From an uncultured Bacteroidota bacterium (lineage in GTDB: Bacteria; Bacteroidota; Bacteroidia; 2-12-FULL-35-15), in contig CAIRRW010000067.1 in the NCBI GenBank assembly GCA_903881065.1, forward strand, positions 1 through 12,463: a stretch of 12,463 nucleotides of DNA. The letters are read 5' to 3'. The notes under the pieces are model-generated. The model made no database searches. It was given only the letters and a program-made list of their open reading frames with translations, and was not told where the DNA came from. Below are positions 1 through 6,082 of this stretch, piece after piece; the stretch's first letter is position 1; every line of letters begins with the position of its first letter. The translations under genes were made by a program, and so were the position numbers.

Positions 1-263
1 CATTAGTTGCCGTAGCAGGAATGTTTACATTCGTAGCTTGCGGACCATCTGCAGAAGAAAAAGCAGCAAAGGAAAAAGCAAAACAAGATTCAATCGCTGC
101 TGTTGAAGCTGCTAAAGCTGCTGAAGAAGCTGCTAAAGCTCAAGCAATAGCTGATTCAACTGCAAAGTATGCTGAAGCAGCTGCTGCTAAGCAAAAAGCA
201 ATGGACGATTCAATCGCTGCTGCTAAAGACAAAAAAGGTGCTAAAGGCGGAAAAAAGAAATAA
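1..263 (+). CDS. Small Ala/Lys-rich lipoprotein, 5' end outside window
   Basis: The reading frame is already open at the window edge (first whole codon at base 3) and ends at TAA 261-263. The visible N-terminus reads LVAVAGMFTFVACGPSAEE, which is the hydrophobic core and lipobox (VAC, then G) of a lipoprotein signal peptide. The true start therefore lies just upstream, and the ATG at base 21 is inside the signal peptide. The mature part, about 70 residues, is almost only Ala, Lys, Glu, Asp and Ser. It contains a recurring aspartate-serine motif (QDSIAA, ADSTAK, DDSIAA) and a Gly/Lys tail, so it is probably a helical or coiled-coil, highly charged envelope protein. No enzymatic motif is seen and I do not recognise a named family. 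A strong terminator follows 20 bases after the stop. Export and lipidation are inferred from the signal; the function is unknown. Confidence 0.75.
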   Translation, partial: LVAVAGMFTFVACGPSAEEKAAKEKAKQDSIAAVEAAKAAEEAAKAQAIADSTAKYAEAAAAKQKAMDDSIAAAKDKKGAKGGKKK

Positions 264-283
264 TTTTCTTCACACCTAGTCAC

Positions 284-317
284 AAAAAAGGAGTTTCGGA
301 AACGAAACTCCTTTTTT
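284..317. terminator. Bidirectional intrinsic terminator, perfect 15-bp hairpin
   Basis: The left arm is 284-298 (A6 then GGAGTTTCG), the loop is GAAA at 299-302 (a GNRA tetraloop), and the right arm is 303-317 (CGAAACTCC then T6). All 15 pairs are Watson-Crick. The arm ends are an A-tract and a T-tract, so the transcript ends in a U-run on either strand. It lies between the plus-strand lipoprotein gene ending at 263 and the minus-strand small gene ending at 360, so it can terminate both converging transcripts. Confidence 0.9.
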
Positions 318-359
318 ATTTTAACTAATCTGATGTTTTAATTTACCCTATTTAACATT

Positions 360-506
360 TTAATTCTTACCCTTAGCCTCTTTAGCTGCTTCCATTAATC
401 CACATTTTTCGCAAGCATGTTTCTTTTTAATGCTGACATAAATTCGATAAACAATATATGAAAGTGATGATGCCAATAAAATATAAACTACAATTTCCTG
501 AAACAT
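360..506 (-). CDS. FeoB-associated-type small Cys membrane protein (48 aa)
   Basis: ATG at 506-504 and TAA at 362-360 give 48 residues. The protein starts MFQEIVVYILLASSLSYIVY, one membrane segment at about residues 4-22. A basic stretch (IKKKH) and a Cys pair, C32 and C35 (ACEKCG), follow, then a short charged tail. A single N-terminal helix, a basic cytoplasmic edge and a CxxC near the end is the layout of the FeoB-associated Cys-rich membrane protein family (PF12669-like), found near ferrous iron transport genes. No feo gene is in the window, so a role in iron is inferred from resemblance only. Support for a real gene comes from the bidirectional terminator just past its stop and a TATCTTTG promoter upstream at 660-692. 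It has only one Cys pair, fewer than many family members. Confidence 0.7.
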   Translation of the reverse strand: MFQEIVVYILLASSLSYIVYRIYVSIKKKHACEKCGLMEAAKEAKGKN

Positions 507-659
507 TTTTTATAAATTTATTTATAGGAACAAAACTGCTGATATTACTAATCAAACCTATTCCTTTTAATACTGAAATTTAAGATTCCTTATTAAATAT
601 CCTTTAATGAATTGAACCTTCTTAATAATTTCAATAAATTATTTGAACTTATTTTCATA

Positions 660-692
660 CAAAGATACGATATTACTAAACAATACTTCAAA
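660..692 (-). promoter_or_regulatory. Bacteroidota-type promoter for the 48-aa gene
   Basis: Read on the minus strand, TTTG at 692-689 is followed after 21 bases by TATCTTTG at 667-660. This matches the TTTG / TAnnTTTG promoter pattern of Bacteroidota. A transcript from here would have about 145 bases before the ATG at 506, longer than usual for the phylum. Confidence 0.55.
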
Positions 693-830
693 CCATAAAA
701 ACCCTATTCTTTCTTAAGACCAGAAATTGGGCTAAGTGAATTGATTTTCGAGTTTTTTCTGATTTTAAAGTTAGCTATTATCTTATTTGTTGTTAAGTTA
801 CTGATATTTAATGCCATATTTCATTTGTAG

Positions 831-865
831 TACCTCCGAAGGCTAAAGGTATTTGCCAAATACCT
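831..865. other. Complementary TACCT / AGGTA / TACCT segments next to the repeat array
   Basis: TACCT at 831-835, AGGTA at 847-851 and TACCT at 861-865 follow each other at similar distances, so the middle segment can pair with either neighbour. The right-hand pairing is the stronger: AGGTATTT (847-854) and AAATACCT (858-865) form a perfect 8-bp stem with a GCC loop. No T-run follows, so it is not an intrinsic terminator. It directly precedes the 21-bp array and may be its boundary. The function is unknown. Confidence 0.45.
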
Positions 866-869
866 AATT

Positions 870-1016
870 GTTTTTCCGAAAAACAAGTTCGTTTTTCCAA
901 AAAACAGGTTTGGTTTTCCAAAATACAAGTTCGCTTTTCTCAAAAACGTGTTCGTTTTTCTCAAAAACAGGTTTGGTTTTCAAAAAAACAAGTTTGGTTT
1001 TCTAAAATATCTTTCA
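870..1016. repeat. Seven tandem copies of a 21-bp unit
   Basis: Units start at 870, 891, 912, 933, 954, 975 and 996, always exactly 21 bp apart. Each unit starts with G and a T-run (GTTTTTC, GGTTTTC or GCTTTTC), then C or T plus one or two variable bases. An A-run, C, then a spacer ending GTTC or GTTT follow. The last unit diverges after TAAAATA. Within a unit the T-run and A-run are inverted, for example GTTTTTC against GAAAAAC in unit 1. There are no spacers, which excludes a CRISPR array. The period equals two helical turns, so the A/T-tracts recur on the same face of the DNA. The copies differ by substitutions only, with no length changes. Confidence 0.9.
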
Positions 1017-1215
1017 GTTTAAAAATTAAAAGTCTCTTTTTTTGCTCTTTTATATTTGTTCAATTGAATAATTGTTCGCTATCTCCTTTTAATAATTCTC
1101 CTAATAAATAATGTTAAAAGGTTTCTTACTATTCTTTTCATCCTAAAACATCAGCATATCAGCTAATCAAAAATCAGCTCATAAAAATAAGCTCTTCAAC
1201 CTGACTAAATTTTAA

Positions 1216-1223
1216 TAATTTTA
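1216..1223 (+). promoter_or_regulatory. Probable -7 element of the E1 gene
   Basis: TAATTTTA followed by CGCCCC lies 22 bases before the ATG at 1246. It matches TAnnTTTG except for the last base, and a C-rich start region after such a box is common in Bacteroidota. No clear TTTG lies at the expected upstream distance. Confidence 0.35.
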
Positions 1224-1245
1224 CGCCCCAAACGAATTTCCAATT

Positions 1246-3243
1246 ATGATTACAGCCGAAACCCCAATTCGATACGATAGAAAAAAATACAGCGATGAAA
1301 AATTAATCAAACTCTACAAAGGAGTTTTGAAACCTCGAATGATTGAGGAAAAGATGTTGGTGCTTCTTCGGCAAGGTCGAATTTCTAAATGGTTCAGCGG
1401 AATTGGTCAGGAAGCTGGTTCGGTGGGTGCTGCCATGGCATTGAACAAAGAAGAATATATCTTGCCTATGCACCGCAATCTTGGCGTTTTCACTTCTCGT
1501 GAGATTCCTTTGAATCGATTATTCAGTCAGTTTCAGGGCAAACCAAGTGGATTTACAAAAGGTCGAGACCGCTCCTTTCATTTCGGAACTCAAGAATATC
1601 ATATTATAGGCATGATTTCTCACCTCGGTCCACAACTTGGGTTGGCTGATGGTATTGCTTTAGGGAATCTACTAAAGGAAAATAACAAGGTAACCCTTGT
1701 TTATTCCGGTGATGGTGGCGCCTCCGAAGGGGATTTCCATGAAGCCCTAAATGTAGCTGCTGTATGGGATTTGCCTGTAATATTTGCTATTGAAAACAAC
1801 GGTTACGGGTTGAGTACACCAAGTAATGAACAGTTTCGTTGCAAACAATTTATCGATAAAGGTATTGGTTATGGCATGGAAGCAATACAAGTAGACGGAA
1901 ACAACGTCCTTGAAGTGTATGATACAGTAAAGCGGCTGGCTGAATCTATGCGAAAAAATCCCCGCCCGATATTGCTTGAGTTAATTACTTTTCGCATGCG
2001 CGGACATGAAGAAGCATCAGGAAATAAATATGTTCCTAAAGAATTAATTGAAACTTGGGGAAGAAAAGATCCGTTAAAAAATTACGAGTTATTTCTTTTG
2101 GAAGAAGGTGTTATCGATGAAAAAATGATTTCAAATTTCAGAATTGAAATAAAAGAAGAAATCGAACATTGTCTTGAATTGGCATATGCAGAAACTTTGC
2201 CACCGCCAAATACCGAGCTTGAACTGTCGGATATTTACATGCCATTTCAGTTAAATGAAACTCCTTCTCAAGGAAATAAAACTAACAAACGTTATATTGA
2301 TGCTATTTCCGACGGATTGCGATTAGCGATGCATAAGCACGAAAATCTCATCTTAATGGGGCAGGATATTGCAGATTATGGTGGTGTGTTTAAAATTACA
2401 GAAGGGTTTGTTCAAGAATTTGGAAAAAAACGTGTTCGTAACACTCCTTTGTGTGAGGCGGCTATTGTCGGCTCTGGCTTTGGTTTATCCATCAATGGCA
2501 TGAAAGCAATGGTAGAAATGCAGTTTGCCGATTTTGTTACCGAAGGATTTAATCAAATCATTAACAATCTTGCCAAGTCGCATTATCGCTGGGGCCAAAA
2601 CGCGGATGTTGTGATTCGTATGCCAACAGGCGCTGGAGTTGCTGCGGGTCCTTTTCACTCCCAAAGTAATGAAGCATGGTTTTTCCATACTCCCGGCTTA
2701 AAGATTGCTTATCCAGCATTTGCAAGTGATGCAAAAGGCTTGTTGTTGACTGCTTTCGAAGACCCTAACCCTGTTTTGTTTTTTGAACATAAAGCTTTAT
2801 ACAGAAGCATATCAGAAGATATCACAGATGACTATTACACCATCCCCTTTGGTAAAGCGCGACTGGTAAAGGAAGGAAACGACCTGAGCATTGTTGCCTA
2901 TGGTATGGCTGTACATTGGGCATTGGAAACATTGGAAAAACATCCTGAAATAAAAGCCGATTTAATAGATCTTAGAACACTAGTTCCATTGGATAAAGAA
3001 GCAATTATTAATTCTGTAAATAAAACCGGTAAAGCAATTGTGTTTCACGAAGACACAATGACTGGCGGCATTGGTGGCGAATTATCATCTTTAATAAATG
3101 AAATTTGTTTTAAAAATCTGGACGCTCCTGTTATTCGCTCCGCGAGTTTGGACACTCCTGTACCAATGAATGCCGAATTAGAACTGAACTTTCTACCTCA
3201 ATCAAGGTTTGAAAAACAATTAGTAGATCTGTGGAAATACTAA
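1246..3243 (+). CDS. Fused 2-oxo acid dehydrogenase E1, alpha and beta subunits
   Basis: This thiamine diphosphate-dependent E1 decarboxylates a 2-oxo acid and passes the acyl group to lipoylated E2. The substrate is probably branched-chain 2-oxo acids (2-oxoisovalerate type), although pyruvate cannot be excluded by eye. The 665 residues hold both subunits. The alpha part covers about 1-330, with the TPP/Mg motif GDG at 155-157 and the matching NN at 184-185, and RGHEE near 252. A short linker follows. The beta part covers about 345-665, starting at RYIDAISDGLRLAM, with GQDIADYGG near 372 and the conserved catalytic-type Glu404 in PLCEAA. The length fits the fused E1 known from Bacteroidota. 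No E2 or E3 gene is near, so its partners are encoded elsewhere. The ATG at 1246 is the only reasonable start and follows a -7-like box. The next gene downstream has its own promoter. Confidence 0.92.
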   Translation: MITAETPIRYDRKKYSDEKLIKLYKGVLKPRMIEEKMLVLLRQGRISKWFSGIGQEAGSVGAAMALNKEEYILPMHRNLGVFTSREIPLNRLFSQFQGKPSGFTKGRDRSFHFGTQEYHIIGMISHLGPQLGLADGIALGNLLKENNKVTLVYSGDGGASEGDFHEALNVAAVWDLPVIFAIENNGYGLSTPSNEQFRCKQFIDKGIGYGMEAIQVDGNNVLEVYDTVKRLAESMRKNPRPILLELITFRMRGHEEASGNKYVPKELIETWGRKDPLKNYELFLLEEGVIDEKMISNFRIEIKEEIEHCLELAYAETLPPPNTELELSDIYMPFQLNETPSQGNKTNKRYIDAISDGLRLAMHKHENLILMGQDIADYGGVFKITEGFVQEFGKKRVRNTPLCEAAIVGSGFGLSINGMKAMVEMQFADFVTEGFNQIINNLAKSHYRWGQNADVVIRMPTGAGVAAGPFHSQSNEAWFFHTPGLKIAYPAFASDAKGLLLTAFEDPNPVLFFEHKALYRSISEDITDDYYTIPFGKARLVKEGNDLSIVAYGMAVHWALETLEKHPEIKADLIDLRTLVPLDKEAIINSVNKTGKAIVFHEDTMTGGIGGELSSLINEICFKNLDAPVIRSASLDTPVPMNAELELNFLPQSRFEKQLVDLWKY

Positions 3244-3315
3244 TATAAAAAGGATTTACCCTTAAATCTAAATTAAAATTACAATAACTCAGAGAATAAT
3301 AAATTTTAATATTCG

Positions 3316-3323
3316 TATCTTTG
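3316..3323 (+). promoter_or_regulatory. TATCTTTG -7 promoter element
   Basis: This is a perfect match to TAnnTTTG, with its last base 16 bases before the ATG at 3340. It would give a leader of about 10 bases, typical for this phylum. No TTTG is seen at the -33 position. It separates the 160-aa gene from the E1 transcript. Confidence 0.6.
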
Positions 3324-3339
3324 AATAAAATATAAAAAA

Positions 3340-3822
3340 ATGAATTCTTTAAACAACATGGCACCCGATTCAAAAATTTGGGTATATCAAAGTAACCGGG
3401 AATTAAGTGATTTGGAAGTGGAGTCTATTACCAAATCAGGACTGACTTTTATTGATGGCTGGGCTGCTCATGGGGCAAGTTTAAAAGCAAGCTTCGGTAT
3501 CTTTTATAATCGCTTTCTTATAATTACTGTCGACGAAAAACAAGCAATGGCAAGCGGTTGCAGTATTGATGCATCTATTAGATTCATCAAAGAGATGGAG
3601 CAAAAATTTAATTTAAACCTCTTCGATCGTTTACAAGTGGCTTATCGCAGCGAAAATAAAATTCTCTCTTGCAGTCTTTCTGCCTTCGAAAAACTTGCTG
3701 AACAGAGATTAGTGAGTGAATCAACTATTGTTTTTAACAATATGGTTACAACAAAATCGGCTTTTGATAATGAATGGGAGATTCCTTTAAAACAAAGCTG
3801 GCAAAGCAGAGTATTGGCTTAA
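3340..3822 (+). CDS. Bacteroidota-conserved protein usually named 'ABC transporter ATPase'
   Basis: This is a 160-residue protein of unknown function. I recognise it as a family widespread in Bacteroidota that databases often label 'ABC transporter ATPase'. Landmarks are IWVYQSNR (13-20), WAAHG (41-45), the ASGCSIDAS segment (71-79), TIVFNN (129-134) and the C-terminal SWQSR (153-157). There is no Walker A (GxxxxGKS/T), Walker B or ABC signature and no membrane segment, so the usual name is not supported by the sequence. A soluble cytoplasmic protein is most likely. The conserved Cys74 within GCSID may matter. Met7 at 3358 is an alternative start, but residues before the IWVYQ motif appear usual in relatives, so 3340 is kept. 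The gene ends tail-to-tail with the DUF6438 gene, overlapping by four bases. Confidence 0.85.
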   Translation: MNSLNNMAPDSKIWVYQSNRELSDLEVESITKSGLTFIDGWAAHGASLKASFGIFYNRFLIITVDEKQAMASGCSIDASIRFIKEMEQKFNLNLFDRLQVAYRSENKILSCSLSAFEKLAEQRLVSESTIVFNNMVTTKSAFDNEWEIPLKQSWQSRVLA

Positions 3823-4304
3823 TGTTTTTTCTTTGCCTCTACTTTTCTCCATCCTTCGCTGTCCGCAATCGTCATTAATAAACTTTCAAGTTCTCTTAAA
3901 GAACTTGATTTATTTGTACTTTCCTCAATCTTTTTTGTTTTCCCATTTGAAGAATAGGTGATAATTATCGAAGGTAAATCTGGAATCCGCCCCATATCTT
4001 TATCGTGTAAATCAAAAAAATGAATCTTGTCAAACACCTCATCCAGTTTGGATATTGAATCGTTGCTGATAGTTTTTGTAAACGTTCCAATCTTCGTTAC
4101 ATTCTGCTGGCCCAGATAAGTTATCATATTGGTTTCACCTTTGATAGTCATTGTAAAAATAGGACATTTGCCAAAGCAGGCAGTTTCCTGAAATGTTATT
4201 GCACTCTTAATCTTTTCATTTTGAGAAGTCGTACTTGCAATTGTTTTCGGCTTATTACACGGAGAAATAAATAGAAGTAATATGGAAAGGGAAATAAATT
4301 TCAT
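3819..4304 (-). CDS. Exported DUF6438-type protein
   Basis: This 161-residue protein has an N-terminal hydrophobic segment (about residues 3-15) ending in ISPC with Cys16. Export is likely. Lipidation at Cys16 is possible, but Pro before the Cys is not a normal lipobox. The mature part contains the signature CFGKCPIFTMTI (43-54), the Cys-x3-Cys start of DUF6438 domains. The remainder has a short strand-rich pattern and ends in a basic KKKH tail. The role of DUF6438 is unknown. The two cysteines 43 and 47 could form a disulfide or bind metal in the envelope, which is inference only. It is last in the minus-strand gene block, 39 bp after the GlcD-type gene. It has no visible terminator, because its stop overlaps the stop of the convergent neighbour. 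Confidence 0.75.
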   Translation of the reverse strand: MKFISLSILLLFISPCNKPKTIASTTSQNEKIKSAITFQETACFGKCPIFTMTIKGETNMITYLGQQNVTKIGTFTKTISNDSISKLDEVFDKIHFFDLHDKDMGRIPDLPSIIITYSSNGKTKKIEESTNKSSSLRELESLLMTIADSEGWRKVEAKKKH

Positions 4305-4343
4305 TGTAACTTATTTGTTAAATTGAATATTTGAAATTATAAA

Positions 4344-5762
4344 TTAAATAGTATAACCGAATATTTTGCCAGGATTCAAAACTCCATTTGGATCAAATAC
4401 GTTCTTTATTTCCCTCTGAATACTCATTGCTTTTTCAGAAAAAACAATATTCATATATTCCTGTTGAATCAATCCTATACCATGTTCGCCGCTTATGGTA
4501 CCACCTAATTGATGACAAAGAGTGATTATTTCAACAATTGCTTTTTTAATATAATCGCCTTTCCATTGATCGTCTGTCAAGTTACCTTTAATAATACGTA
4601 TGTGTAGGTTGCCATCTCCGGCATGCCCATAACACACGGTTTTGAATTTATATTTCAGCCCAATTTGTTTCACGCCCTTTACCAAAGCAGGCAGTTCGGC
4701 GCGGGGCACCACAGTATCCTGCTCCTTACTTATTGAATTGGAAGTTACTGCCTCATTTAATTTTCGGCGGAGTTTCCATAGTTCTTGTTTCTGTGCTTCC
4801 GAATCAGCAAATAATATATCAGCGATATTATAGTTACTCATCAGTTCGGCAATCGCCTCCATCTCTTTCATCAATACTGCTAAATCATTGCCATCCACTT
4901 CAATTAACAAATGAGCCTGAATATCTTCCTCAATTTTCACCACATTACTTTGCACATATTTAGTAACCCATTCCAATGCATCGCGTTCCATCAGTTCTAA
5001 TGCGCTAGGAATAAAGCCTGCACGAAATATCTCGCTTACCGCAGCACAGGCTTCATCCAAACTTCTGAAAGGCACAAGCATCAATAAATTATATTTTGGA
5101 AAAGGCAGCAACTTCACAATTATTTTTGTTATGATACCTAGCGTACCTTCATTGCCAACCATCAATTGGGTAAGATTGTACCCTGTTGAATTTTTCAGAG
5201 TATTGGCACCAGTAATAATTATTTCACCAGTTGGCAACACCACCTCCAGGTTAAGAATATAATCTTTCGTAGTTCCATACTTAACGCACTTCGTGCCACC
5301 ACTACTCTCCGCCACATTACCTCCAAGGAAGCAACTTCCTTTACTTGCAGGGTCGGGCGGATAGAACAACCCCTTTTCTATAACCGCATTTTGAAACACC
5401 TCATTAATAACTCCAGGTTCCACTGTAGCTTGCAGGTTACGCTCATCTATATGGATTATTTTATTGAAACGTTCCATCGATATTGTTATACCGCCGTAAA
5501 TGGGCAGTGCCCCTCCACTAAGTCCTGTGCCAGCTCCGCGAGGTGTTACAGGAATTAATTCCGCATTTGCCAACTTCAATATAGCAGATATTTCTTCCGG
5601 ACAAATTGGTTTCACAACTACTTCAGGCAGATACACCAATTTCTCAGTTTCATCATGACCATAGTTAGCCATACTTTCCGCATCATGAAGCACGTAGCTT
5701 TTACCCACTATAGTTTCGAGTTCAGAAATAATGGATGATGTTATTTTATTGTAAGTTTTCAT
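4344..5762 (-). CDS. GlcD-family FAD-dependent 2-hydroxyacid dehydrogenase
   Basis: This 472-residue flavoprotein belongs to the vanillyl-alcohol-oxidase/GlcD type. The N-terminal FAD-binding domain (about 40-220) carries PRGAGTGLSGG (74-84), YPPDPAS (134-140), GGNVAESSGG (147-156) and VGNEGTLGI (202-210). The C-terminal substrate domain (about 225-470) carries GHAGDGNLH (379-387) and GEHGIG (425-430), whose histidines bind metal and substrate in relatives. It oxidises a D-2-hydroxy acid, such as D-lactate, glycolate or D-2-hydroxyglutarate; sequence reading alone cannot choose. No GlcE or GlcF subunit and no Cys-rich iron-sulfur domain is present, so this is a stand-alone enzyme with an unknown electron acceptor. 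No signal peptide is seen. It sits between the SemiSWEET-like gene (64-bp gap) and the DUF6438 gene (39-bp gap), with no clear promoter in either gap. Confidence 0.9.
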   Translation of the reverse strand: MKTYNKITSSIISELETIVGKSYVLHDAESMANYGHDETEKLVYLPEVVVKPICPEEISAILKLANAELIPVTPRGAGTGLSGGALPIYGGITISMERFNKIIHIDERNLQATVEPGVINEVFQNAVIEKGLFYPPDPASKGSCFLGGNVAESSGGTKCVKYGTTKDYILNLEVVLPTGEIIITGANTLKNSTGYNLTQLMVGNEGTLGIITKIIVKLLPFPKYNLLMLVPFRSLDEACAAVSEIFRAGFIPSALELMERDALEWVTKYVQSNVVKIEEDIQAHLLIEVDGNDLAVLMKEMEAIAELMSNYNIADILFADSEAQKQELWKLRRKLNEAVTSNSISKEQDTVVPRAELPALVKGVKQIGLKYKFKTVCYGHAGDGNLHIRIIKGNLTDDQWKGDYIKKAIVEIITLCHQLGGTISGEHGIGLIQQEYMNIVFSEKAMSIQREIKNVFDPNGVLNPGKIFGYTI

Positions 5763-5826
5763 TAGTCGGAATGATTAATTATTCTATTAATGAAGATTGG
5801 AATAAGCTATAGAGCTACTTTCTATA

Positions 5827-6048
5827 TTATACTCTTGGATTAATTAAATAATACGTATTGATCAAAACAATTACAAAATTAGTAACTATAATAGGAATAG
5901 AAAAGTTAAGCATAACTCCATACCAGATAAAAAAGCAACAACCAACTGTATTAATAATCCTTAGTTTCTTGATATCTTTCATCAAAAAAGAAATTAATAC
6001 TCCTAAAGAAGCTATATAGCCAATGTTTTCAACGAATGTAAATCCCAT
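5827..6048 (-). CDS. Three-helix membrane mini-protein, SemiSWEET/YgjV-like
   Basis: This 73-residue, very hydrophobic protein has three predicted membrane helices at about 8-23, 28-47 and 51-69. The pattern resembles the three-helix bundle of SemiSWEET sugar transporters and the related YgjV family. IGYIAS opens helix 1, SF (20-21) is followed by the connecting loop, N33 and G36 lie in helix 2, WYG (42-44) closes it, N57 lies in helix 3, and there is a tyrosine-rich end. SemiSWEETs are usually about 85-100 residues and work as dimers, so this one is at the short end and lacks an obvious PQ motif. Sugar or other small-solute transport is inferred from the fold pattern only. It sits between the GlmU-like gene and the GlcD-type gene, 69 and 64 bp away. 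The start ATG at 6048 leaves a short N-terminus before helix 1. Confidence 0.7.
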   Translation of the reverse strand: MGFTFVENIGYIASLGVLISFLMKDIKKLRIINTVGCCFFIWYGVMLNFSIPIIVTNFVIVLINTYYLINPRV

Positions 6049-6082
6049 AACGAAAGTTTTATTTTATATGATTTTTTTAGTA

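Larger units (their letters stand above)
507..1245. other. 739-bp intergenic region without a convincing gene
   Basis: This is very AT-rich sequence between the minus-strand 48-aa gene and the plus-strand E1 gene. It holds the promoter of the small gene (660-692), a cluster of complementary TACCT/AGGTA segments (831-865), the 21-bp tandem array (870-1016) and the probable E1 promoter (1216-1223). From about 690 to 825 and from 1020 to 1200 I see only AT-rich sequence without long frames, hairpins or RNA-gene features. A forward frame is open from 812 to 1108 but has no ATG, GTG or TTG upstream of the repeats. Confidence 0.7.

Noticed and set aside
870..1016. CRISPR array
   Set aside because: Units follow each other directly with no unique spacers and a 21-bp period, and no cas gene is present.
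2485..2688. Minus-strand frame of 67 codons inside the E1 gene
   Set aside because: It lies fully within the clear beta-subunit coding sequence and has no family features.
3131..3373. Minus-strand frame across the end of E1 and the start of the 160-aa gene
   Set aside because: It overlaps two well supported genes and the TATCTTTG promoter, and the translation is low-complexity.
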